From positions 1 to 56,616 of the forward strand of contig JBNGIS010010402.1 of NCBI GenBank assembly GCA_049999725.1: a DNA stretch of 56,616 bases. Direction: 5' to 3'. The notes beneath the pieces were generated by a model. That model was not told the origin of the DNA, did no database searches, and worked only from the letters and a program-made list of their open reading frames with translations. The translations under genes were made by a program, and so were the position numbers. Position 1 is the stretch's first letter; each line of letters opens with the position of its first letter. Source of the stretch: Haplomitrium mnioides (Eukaryota > Marchantiophyta > Haplomitriopsida > Calobryales). Below, piece after piece: positions 43,701-53,016 of this stretch.

Positions 43701-45775
43701 GTCACTTCTGGGGTTACCCGAGGATTGCCTGTACATGAGAATTGCCACAAATTAGGTGTCTTAACTAGCCTGCATAAGTAGCCCCCAAGGGACATTCACT
43801 GACATCCACAGTAGTATGAAATCACCAGAACTTCACGAAGTAACAGACCATCTCTATCACCACCCATCCAAGATGAGAATTGAATGAGAGGGACATTGTA
43901 TGGCAGTCGCTCTCCCACACCAATCGACTTGAGAGCTGTATCTACACGGCGAAGAAACTTGGGGAGACCATTCCAAATAGTCTCATGAAAATAACTCATC
44001 CCAGCTCTCATTTCGTCTTGAGGAGTCGGAGGAGAACGTCGAATCTCATCTGTCCGAAATGCTGCTTGAATCTGGACACAAGGGTTGCAAAATTTCATAT
44101 ATAATCAGGTATTCTCCTGGGTTAGGGAATAGTTATTTTTTTGTCTATCCTAGTTATTACAGCCTGACACTCATCCCCTGAGCAGAGGAATCCATGGGTG
44201 GCTGCACTAGATTCGAAGCCAAAGAAACCTGTGAGCTAAGAAGGTCGGCGTCACTAATACAAAGGAACCTCAATGATTTTGCAGGGCTAACCACAACGAC
44301 ATGGGCAACTTCATCAAAGCGCAGGAAAATAACTTGCCTCCCGCTGAAGTGCTTCATCAAGTTCTTGTTTCTCATCATTTGTGATATCAGCTTGGTATAA
44401 TTGTGACAAACAGTCTCGAATACTGCAGCAAGAGAAGAGGCAGAATTAGTCCTGACCTCCTAACAAATGTTAACATGAGAACAAAATTCATCTAGACAAG
44501 CAAAATGACGTCAGAAAACATTAGCCCCTACCGGCCATGCTTTTGAAGAAGAGATCTGCGAACAGACTGTGTTGGGTGAGCTGTCAAAACGAGGTCCACA
44601 GTCTGGTTCTTGAGAGCTTCAAATACTTCTGTAGGTGTTTTGCCGAGTTGATTGACAAGCCGTCTAAATGTTTCTTCCATGTCTGACTCTGTCAGAGCAC
44701 TATTTTCATCTCCAAGATCCCCTCTCTTCTGCTTCACTCTTCTACGGTAGGCAATTTGAACTTCTTCCGCAAGGTTTCCCAAATTAAGCATGTGAGAGAA
44801 GGAGCTTGCAACAACAATCGAGTCACCCGGGCCCAAACTATTGAGAACTTCCCCAAGCTCGTCTAGTTTTAGTTCATCCCCGCATCCATCGGTTTTGCTA
44901 TATTGCCCAGCCAACTCGTAGCATTTTTGCACCTGCCCAGCACGATGGCATCCCAGTTTCAATTTGAAATTAAAAAACCCAGTCTGAGCCTGCCCACTCG
45001 CATCCACATAGTCTAGGGAATAAAAAAAACGGTCACCAAGCTAACTGCAGATGATGGCCTGATCAGTAAACGCGAATCATTCACAACAACAATACCGCCA
45101 TGACAAAAGCACGCAATCAAGCACAACCACAAATTATATCGTGGGATTACAGAAAAACGTCAGGACACCGACTTCGCCATGACGGAAATACGTTCAGTTT
45201 CCTGCTAATGTGAATATTCAAAGCAAGATAAGGGTGAGGATTGGCAACTAGGTGATCAGATTTTGCAACCGTTGCAAGAGTAGTAAAGCCCACACGGGAA
45301 TCAACGAAATAGGGACGAAAAGACCTGACGATAACAGGATAGGTCTTTCACGTAACGATAAAACACAGATTCCTAAAACGTCGAAAGGAAAAAGGCTGAT
45401 GCTCTCTGGGTAGCCAAACAGTTGACAAATAAAGACACATCAAGCTATCTGACATTTTTCTCCTAACATCGTGGAAAAACAATTCAATTGGTTGACGGCA
45501 CCACAGAAACAGCTACTCCGGGAGCCTAGACATGAAATTAGAGCCTCCTGTTGCTTAGTTAGAACCATGGCTTGGCAGGAGTTGTGTACCGTCTCCTTAA
45601 TGTCTTCACCATGTAGATCTTGCAGGATGTCGAGAAATCGGTCCAACAGCAAGGCATCATACTCAACAAGCTTGTCGTCCTCCGAAACTTTCACAGGAAC
45701 AAGGAGTCGCATCTGCGCATCAATGGATGCCATCTTCTGCAGTGCGTGGGGGTGAGAGAATGCGAGATTCGACAT
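40708..45775 (-). CDS. PPC: Phosphoenolpyruvate carboxylase, plant type
   Basis: Ten exons on the minus strand: 45775-45590, 44932-44532, 44422-44338, 44071-43849, 43728-43625, 43287-43200, 43073-42919, 42591-41593, 41483-41097, 40992-40708. All phases close, giving 970 residues, the usual plant length and exon number. The cytosolic enzyme fixes bicarbonate onto PEP to give oxaloacetate. Seen: regulatory phosphorylation site [10 protein letters not shown] (Ser17), TAHPTQ with catalytic His181, [11 protein letters not shown] (603-613), [14 protein letters not shown] (641-654), and C-terminal QNTG. Ala783 in WIFAWTQ is the C3-type residue (Ser in C4 enzymes). The residue two before the Lys of the phosphosite context is unusual: Gln13 where Glu is common. 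A second ATG at codon 15 would remove most of the phosphosite context, so the first is chosen. Intron 3 has a GC donor. Confidence 0.97.
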
Positions 45776-47200
45776 ATCTTTTGTTTGCTGTGGTCTGGTC
45801 CAGTGTGGACGTCAGTCAGTGGTCACTCTTTCTCCTTTCCTTTGTGAGAGTAGGCCAGGTCTAGCCAGGTGCTACCACTTCTAACCGGGCCCTCCTATTC
45901 TCCGTCCTGCACAGCTTACACAGCGAGGTCACACCGTAAGCCAAAGGCTTTTAATCCGAATTTCGAACTGCAAGAAACCTGAACAGTTCGTGCTCGATTG
46001 CTTCAAATCTTTAGTTCGGTCATGCACAGCATGGGCACACCGATAATAAGAGGTAAATGCTTTCACCACTCTAGCACACAGGTTGGACCCGACAAGAAAC
46101 GCGAATTTAATTTATTCCCAGCCACACGCATATGACTAACGTGAAAAAAAAAACCAGAACTGCGAACGAACAGTCCACACAGGTATTGCAATGAATGCAA
46201 GGACTAAACTGGAGAGACTACCAACAACAAGAAAATAATTGCAAGCTCCAGCTCTCTCAGGACCAGGGACCTGCAATTTCGCCCTCGTTTTCTGCATGCA
46301 TTCCTCGAGAACGGATACTTTACAGAAGAAAGGTGATTCTCTCCGTACCCGGGAAACGCCAGCACAGCAGGCAGACGTAGGAGCTCAACGCACACGTGAC
46401 AACAACAATACATGGATCCAATAGCAACAGCCATAATATTCCCTCTCGGATCCTCCTTCTCCGGTTCTCCTTCTTCCTGGCCCCCCAAACCCTAAACCCT
46501 TCCCTTCTCTTGGCTTCCCACATTAGTTTTGTATTGTTACTCCTTTCTTTTCGGTTTGCTATTTTGCTACAAGCACACCCTTTCATGTCATAACACTTCT
46601 AAATTTTGCCCTGAGTTAGTTCTAAAACTAGCCAATTCTTATTTTAGAGAATTGCTAAATCCACCTGGTGGATTTAGCAATTCACTTTATTTTAGATTAT
46701 CTTTATTTATTAGTTTTAGAATTAGAATTACAATAAGAATAGTAAAAATAAAAAATAAAACATGACTAAGTATAGCGATATTATTCATGACATGGAATAA
46801 AATAATGAGGTAAAACTAAGAGTGCATAAATAGTACCAAAAAATGTTGGAATAGAAAATAGGAAGTACTAGAGATTGCATAAACAAAGATAAGCGCACAA
46901 CAATCATAATTAGGAAATAAACATAAAAATAAAGTGAGTTAGATTTAAATATGGTATTTGCATGGTCAAAACTAAGCAAAGATGGCTATTGGTTCAAAAA
47001 ATTGGCAGAAAAGAAGTAAAAAACAAGACAATAACGAGGTGATGAAGGAATTAAAAAATACGTCAAGATTAATAGAGAGTAGTGGAATATAGTCAAAAAG
47101 TCAAGAATGAGATATACAAAGTGTGAGTAGTTGTAGTGAGTAGCATTGGATAAGAACAAGTATCAAGTTGTTTAGTCGGGTAGTAGAAAAACACATTTAA
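45776..47200. other. Region upstream of PEPC, no gene seen
   Basis: Should contain the PEPC promoter and 5' UTR (minus strand). ORFs here look like chance. Beyond about 46600 the sequence becomes very AT-rich without recognisable features. Confidence 0.5.
46486..46500 (-). promoter_or_regulatory. Telo-box-like element upstream of PEPC
   Basis: AAACCCTAAACCCT on the plus strand (GGGTTTAGGGTTT on the PEPC strand), about 715 bp before the PEPC start codon. Such telo-boxes are common in promoters of plant housekeeping genes. One short copy only, so not a telomere. Confidence 0.45.
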
Positions 47201-47544
47201 TGACTTTACTCCCAACCAAATAGAGGTCGGATGATGGTATTTGTAAGTCAAGTTCTCGGTTGAAGTATTAAATGTGTCTAGACTCTTAAAGCATCTGTAA
47301 AAACTCTCGACTAACTAGTAGCACATCAATATACTCTTGTGCAAAGAAGATAAGCTCAATAAGAAAAGAACGGAATAGCGAGAAGAGAGAGAAAGAGGTT
47401 TCTTACAAGACTTTCCAAACTCCCTAATGAGTGAAAGAGCCAAACCCTCTCTATTTACTTCATTTACAAGACTTCACTAAGAAGTCATATCAGTACTTAA
47501 GAACCTTCTTTGGTCCCTTTCTAGAATTCTCTATGCTTTCGACG

Positions 47545-47690
47545 TTTTTTAGAAGCTTCTCTTCTAGAATCTTCTTTCTTCATCTATAAGCATCACTAGT
47601 CTTTTCATACTTTCTAGAAGCTTCCTTAAGCTTCTTCTTCTCATATCGTCTAGAAGCTTTTTTAAGCTTCTTATTAAAATTTAGAAACTT
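47545..47690 (-). promoter_or_regulatory. Cluster of heat-shock-element-like sites
   Basis: Repeated alternating nGAAn/nTTCn pentamers: AGAAGCTTCTCTTCTAGAATCTTCT at about 47551 (shown broken: AGAAG CTTCT CTTCT AGAAT CTTCT) and TTTCT AGAAG CTTCC at about 47611, with more to 47690. On the minus strand a TATA-like AAGTAAATAGAG (about 47450) follows. The cluster lies just downstream of the G5 integrase tail, where its 3' LTR is expected. Confidence 0.4.
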
Positions 47691-47699
47691 CTTCTCCGT

Positions 47700-48347
47700 T
47701 AGCTAACTTTAGCAATAACTAAATCAAGTTTATAAACCACAGCTCCAATGTGTTGGAAGATAGAGAAAGGCCCAATAAAACGTGCACTAACCTAACTTTA
47801 TGAACACCAAGCATAAGCAAATGAGTAGTAGACAAGCAAGCTTTGTTGCTTACATCAAATGTCTCATTACGACGATGAGCATCAACATACTGCTTTTGAC
47901 AATTCTGCACAATGACAAGCTTATCATGAGCAAGATGGATTGTTCAATGGATTTGCTGCACAAAATCTTGAGCGACTTCAACTTTAAAAGACATTCTTGA
48001 TTCCGAACCCATGGTGACCAAACTTGCAATCGTCAAAGAGTGTTCACCATAGGTAAAGAAGGAATGAATGGTTTTAGTTAAGGTATTGATAGAGTTGTTG
48101 TAGGCAAACTCTACCAATGTCAATAAAAGATCTCACTCCTCTTGTTCCTCAAGTGTGAAGGCGTGCAACATATCTTCAATAGTGTGATTTGTACACTCTA
48201 TTTGACCATTTGATTTGGGATGGTATGTCGTGAACATAGTTAGTTTAGTTTTGAAACGTGAAAAAATTCTCTTCCAAAATATACTAGTGAAAAGAGACCA
48301 TAATTGTGCCAACTTGGGAGTTGTTACTATCTTGGTGGTGGCTCGGG
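47700..48347 (-). pseudogene. Old gypsy element G5, integrase C-terminal part
   Basis: Minus-strand text FTSIFWKRIFSRFKTKLTMF, then TTYHPKSNGQIECTNHTIED and MLHAF (48369-48133), is the end of a gypsy integrase core including the final Glu region. It continues leftwards with QNCQKQYVDAHRRNETFDV-type C-terminal text. It is cut at 48347 by element G4. Confidence 0.7.
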
Positions 48348-48731
48348 TGTAAAAGAACTTAAAGACCAATTCCGCATGACTAAGAACTCATATGAACTCT
48401 AATATAGTTCTTCAACCAAATGCCAATAAGGCAAGCAAACCAAAGAACCCAAGTGATTTCAGAGAAATTCTAGAATGAGAAGTGGGGCTATGAAACCCTT
48501 CCAATTATTCAAGAGAAGAGAGTGTCATCCCTCTTTCTTCACTTACAATTCACTTCTAATTTCAACCCTAAATTGATCATTTAGATGTCACTTCTAATTT
48601 CAACCCTAAAACTCTAAAAGTGACTTCGAAGGCAAGTAATCTAATCTCAACCCTAAAAGTAACCCCCTACTACTTTCTTCACTCCTCTCTTTTTCTTATA
48701 AATAGCACAACATTATGCTTGTACTATTACA
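48348..48731 (-). repeat. G4 3' LTR
   Basis: On the minus strand it begins TGTAATAGTACAAGC and ends TTCTTTTACA, as in G3. It matches 52100-52440. Confidence 0.85.
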
Positions 48732-48839
48732 TAATCCCTACCTTCTAATCGATGACGTCCTCATCATGACCGATAGTTTCAAATAATTGAATAACCTCTT
48801 GAGCATTCTCCAGGTTTGAACACAACTCTCAAGTGGTAC

Positions 48840-49458
48840 CATAAAGTAGATATCCCTTCCACAAAACTTTATATTGAACTTGAAGATGCCGCCCACACTT
48901 GAATACTCGTTTAGCCAAAATGTGATCCACCTCATATTCTTTATGATCATCAAGAACTATCGGTGGAGGAGGAATTTGAACATGATTTGGAGAAAAAGAA
49001 GGATTAGAAATAAAAGGCTTAAGTTTAGAGATATGGAATACAAGACGAATCTTCATAAAGAGAGGAAGAACAAGTTTGTACGCAAAGGGAGAAATAACTT
49101 GAGAAATTGAAAAATGACCAATCCAAGCTAGAGATAACTTACGAACTTGAGTATCTAAAGATAAAGGAAGATTATGAGTAGAAAGCACAATGTTGTCACC
49201 CAAAACATAAGAGAAATCATGATGATGTTTAGCGACATATTTTTTTTTTGCCAATTTTGAGTAGTAAGAAGATGGTTTTGTGCATCTTGCAAAGAGGAAG
49301 GTAAATGAAAATACTATCTTGAATGGAAAAAGTATGATGCTCACTATTTTTGACCGCCAAACATGCTCTAACAAGATTAAAGAAGACATCTTCCTATAAC
49401 TTTTGTCAAAACCCGTTATTGGTTGCTTCATCAAGATGTAATATACTAACATTTGCAA
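48840..49458 (-). pseudogene. G4 integrase C-terminus with chromodomain
   Basis: Text KKYVAKHHHDFSYVLGDNIV, then LVFHISKLKPFISNPSFSPN and a chromodomain (EYEVDHILAKRVFKCGRHL, QVQYKVLWKGY). Upstream, the text passes from the RNase H-proximal linker (ACLAVKNSEHHTF) directly to LPSSLQDAQNHL near 49305. About 0.9 kb present in G3, with the zinc finger and DDE core, is missing. Confidence 0.8.
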
Positions 49459-49599
49459 CCTTCAACATATTTAATCGATGAACCGGTCTCCATGACGATG
49501 CATCAAGAATGGTGTGGAACCTTCTCGGCTTGTACTCCAACTTGATATCAAAGAGTTGTAGTTGATCTTCCTATCAATGATGACAACTTGTCATATTTT

Positions 49600-50890
49600 C
49601 TAAATGAATTGACTAGAGCAAAGGATTATGATTGGTGTACATAAGTACCTACTTTCCTACAAGATAGTGTCTCCAAACTTTAGTAGCATAAACCATCGCC
49701 AACTACTCTCTATCATTTGCAGAATAATTTCTCTCCGCAGTATTTAGTCGACGTGACATGAAGGCAATCAGATGAAGTCCATCCTCAAACACTTGTTGTA
49801 ACACTACTCCAATAGCAAAATTAGAGGTATCAAAATCAATTGTACAACTTGCCTTTGGGTTAACTATTGTAGAATTGGACAAGAAGACACTGCATCCTTG
49901 AGATGTTGAAGTGCCTCTTGTTTTTTGGTCTTCCATTGAAACTTTGCCTCCTTATCTAGCAGATCCGTAAGCGGTGCAATAACATGAGCATAGTAGTGGA
50001 TGAATCTTTGATAAAAACTTGCTAACTCATTGAAAGCTTGAACATCCTTTGCATCTTTTGGTGTTGACCACTCTACAATAGCTTTAATTTTCTCTGCCTC
50101 TATCTTGATGCCATCTACAGACACTTTATGCTTTAAGTAAGCCATCTCTTGCCTCCAAAACTCAGAGCTAGACTTTTTGCAATAAAACTTCCAATTGCAT
50201 AGTCTTTGTAATACTTTTTTTGAGATGAACACGATGCTCAACTTCACTTTTACTAGAGAAAAAGATATCGTTCAAAAATACCAACATTGACTTATCCAAT
50301 AACCCGTCAAAAACTTGATGTACTTGATCCATGAATATTGTTGGAGCATTAGTAAGACCAAATGTAAGAGCCTTCCACTCAAAATACCCATACCTTGTGC
50401 GAAAAGTTGTCTTTGATACATCACTTGGTTTGATAGGAATTTGCCAATAGCCACTTCGAAGATACAACTTAGAAAAGAATTGCGCACAACTCAATTGATC
50501 CAATAAATCATCAATACGAGATAGAGGATAGGCATTCTTCACTATTTGATTGTTCAATCCTCGATAATCCATACAAAGATGAAATCCACCATCTTTCTTT
50601 GGTACAAAGAATACCGAAGCTCCCCAAAGCAAAGTCTATGTTAAATGAAATCCTTCTTAAGAAGATCCGTTAATTTCTTTTGAAGCTACTCTAATTCTTG
50701 TGGTGATAACCGATATATAGGTTGATTACAATGTGTACTTCTTGGTATCAACTCAATCAGATAAGGCATTCCTTGATCGTTTGGTGACCTTTTTGGAAAA
50801 TCCTGCAAAAACACATCTGGAAGTTTTTTCAAAATATCATTTATCATTGATGTAGGCAAACATTTTCCTCTCTCATTACTCAAGTCCATG
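49600..50890 (-). pseudogene. G4 reverse transcriptase and RNase H
   Basis: RT: FFVPKKDGGFHLCMDYRGLN and FRTRYGYFEWKALTFGLTNA (50632-50168), then FLNDIFF where the YVDD-type block is expected, so the second Asp pair is altered. RNase H: KASCTIDFDTSNFAIGVVLQ (about 49860-49800) and HLIAFMSRRLNTAERNYS. A frameshift near 50200 and a stop near 50640 break the frame. Confidence 0.85.
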
Positions 50891-51066
50891 ATGGACTTGA
50901 TCTAAACAACAAAGACATACAACTCTTGCTCTACTGAATTAACATACTGAACTAATTTAAACTTCTTCACCAACGGTGTCTAACACCCCAAAAGAAATTT
51001 CTTACCTTGTAAGGTAACTTGAATTTTTCATTTTGCCTAATCAAATTGAGAGGATCGATCTTCAAG

Positions 51067-51342
51067 CTAAGGCAACTCTAAAATGATGTCATATTGTACA
51101 GGTGTAATAACAAATTGCATAGATTTCACATACTCTTTTCTAATCCTTAGAAATAATGGCTTTTGATAGCGAAACACATGATGCTTTTGGCCATCAACCA
51201 TAGTCACAACATTCACCTTAATAGACCTAAATTTTTTTTTTATTATCTTTAGCAAACGTAAAGACATAAAAATTTCAAAACAACCACTATCCACCAACAT
51301 TCTACAAGAGTGCTCCTCAATCATACCATCAAGATGGAACAA
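51067..51342 (-). pseudogene. G4 protease region
   Basis: MFHLDGMIEEHSCRMLVDSG has the active-site DSG. QYDIILELP is the C-terminal landmark. Spacing to gag and RT is as in G3. Confidence 0.75.
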
Positions 51343-51489
51343 AGTACCTCAAATCCTTGTCGAAACTTTAATTCCATTAGAGCTTGCAAAGTTTTGAGTA
51401 TTTTGTTCGAATGGTTGATGACATGATCAAGCTTATGTAGTAGTAAGTAATGAGTCATGCTGCTCTGCCAAGTGCATTGCTTCTTCTAA

Positions 51490-52074
51490 TTGAGTGGACT
51501 CTCTCGTTGTAACTTCCATTCTCATGCAAAGCTTTGATCTCCAAACAAAATAGTTTAGTGTTTCTTCTTCTCTTATATCAGGAATTTGTATAATAATATC
51601 CTAAAAATGTGTAACATAGTTTCTTACAACACCAAGTTGCTTCAATTTGGCCAATCAATCTCTTGCAACTTTTGAAGCATTTATAACCCTAAATCTTGAA
51701 ATCACCGCTTCTTTGAATTCACACTAAGAAACAATAGAAGCAACAAATCCATGTTGTGTTTGTTCTATTTGATATCTCCACCAAGTCTTTGCAACTCCTT
51801 CCAATTGCTTTGTTGTAAATAGAATTCGCCGACCATATACTCTAATATTTTTAGCTTCAAAATATTGTTGACAATTGAATATAAAGTTCTCAAATGCACC
51901 ACAAACCATCCTCCCATCATTTGTTGTTGGCATTGGAAATCGCTCATAACTATCTTCTCCTAAAAAATTTGCTCTTTCTTTCATCCTTTCTTCCAAAATG
52001 CGTGAAAGATGTTCAAGCTGTTGTTCTATTGCTTGAACTACCGCGTCTTGATTCTTGATGTAACTCACCACCAA
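51490..52074 (-). pseudogene. G4 gag
   Basis: Frame 52074-51724 has YIKNQDAVVQAIEQQLEHLS and KQLEGVAKTWWRYQIEQTQH. Text continues after a stop to about 51490. It is the capsid-like part of a chromovirus Gag. Confidence 0.75.
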
Positions 52075-52085
52075 AAAAGAACTAT

Positions 52086-52099
52086 AGCTCTGATACCAA
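52086..52099 (-). promoter_or_regulatory. G4 primer-binding site (tRNA-iMet)
   Basis: On the minus strand TTGGTATCAGAGC follows the 5' LTR, an exact plant iMet-type site. Confidence 0.85.
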
Positions 52100-52480
52100 T
52101 GTAAAATAACTCAAAGACCAATTCCAAATGAGAAAGAATTCATAATGAACTTTGATAGAGTTCTTCAACCAAATGCCAATAAAGCAAGCAAAAGACAAAC
52201 AACCAAAGAACCCAAGTGATTCAAGAGAAAGTCCAGAATGAGGAGTAGGGCTATGAAACCCTTCTATTTATACAAGAGAAGAGGGTGTCATCCCTCTTTC
52301 TTCACTTACAAGTCACTTCTAATTTCAACCCTAAATTGATCACTTAAAAGTGACTTCTAATTTCAACCTTAAAACTGTAAAAGTGACTTCAAAGGCAAGT
52401 AATTTAATCCCAACCCTAAAATTGACTCTCTACTAAAAGTGACTTCTAAGACAAGTATTCTAATCTCAACCCTAGAAGCC
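52100..52480 (-). repeat. G4 5' LTR, outer end altered
   Basis: Matches the 3' LTR from TGTAAAATAAC (plus strand) rightwards, including the TATAAATAG box (read on the minus strand, about 52263). The outermost part is replaced by a duplicated AAAGTGACTTCTAA segment and then by G5 sequence. The last ~70 bp, with the TG end, are missing. Confidence 0.75.
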
Positions 52481-53016
52481 CCGTAGGCTTTTGATTTCTT
52501 GCCTTATTTTGCTGACATGCGATATAACTTTGTATATACGTTTGTGTATAATTAGCCATATTTGGCCTATAGTAAGATCATTGTAGTACCTCAAGTGTTT
52601 TTGCTATGCATATATGTCCAACTACAACCATATCATGGATCTCTTGAAGAAAAATAGTGTGAAGTGATGCATCTTGAGGCACCCAAAGTCTTTCATTCTT
52701 GAAGAATATACCTCAAATCTCATGAAAACCTTCATTTCCCTTAGCGGTCTAAATCTCTAAATTATGTCAAGTGGCTTCCACAAGTTGCTGCCACCACTTT
52801 TGTTGAATTGAAACCATTGAAACTTGATTATCCTAAGGCATACATAACAAGTGATATGCTAATTGATTTTTACCTTCTACATGGACAATCTTCATATGGT
52901 AGCTTTGACGCCACTCCGCCCAATGAACTTAGCATTTTGATAGATCCTTTTGTATGTCCAAATAGATCAAAGGTTTGTGATCGGGTTCATTAATAAACTC
53001 ATTATCATTGAGATAG
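52481..53016 (-). pseudogene. Old gypsy element G5, RNase H to integrase start
   Basis: Minus-strand text DNEFINEPDHKPLIYLD (about 53000-52960), WAEWRQSYHMKIVHVEGKN (about 52930-52870) and degenerate integrase zinc-region text up to 52485. Together with 47700-48347 it brackets G4. Its left-hand continuation into RT is cut at 53016 by the next element. Confidence 0.7.

Larger units (their letters stand above)
48348..52480 (-). mobile_element. Ty3/gypsy chromovirus G4, integrase core deleted
   Basis: Reads right to left: 5' LTR (from about 52480 to 52100, outer end truncated or rearranged), primer site, gag, protease, RT, RNase H, the C-terminal part of integrase with a chromodomain, and the 3' LTR (48731-48348). 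Related to G3 in LTRs and coding text but better preserved in gag, RT and chromodomain. It is inserted in the older element G5, whose integrase text lies on both sides. Confidence 0.88.

Noticed and set aside
46486-46500. Interstitial telomere
   Set aside because: Only about two repeat units of CCCTAAA; a promoter telo-box is more likely.
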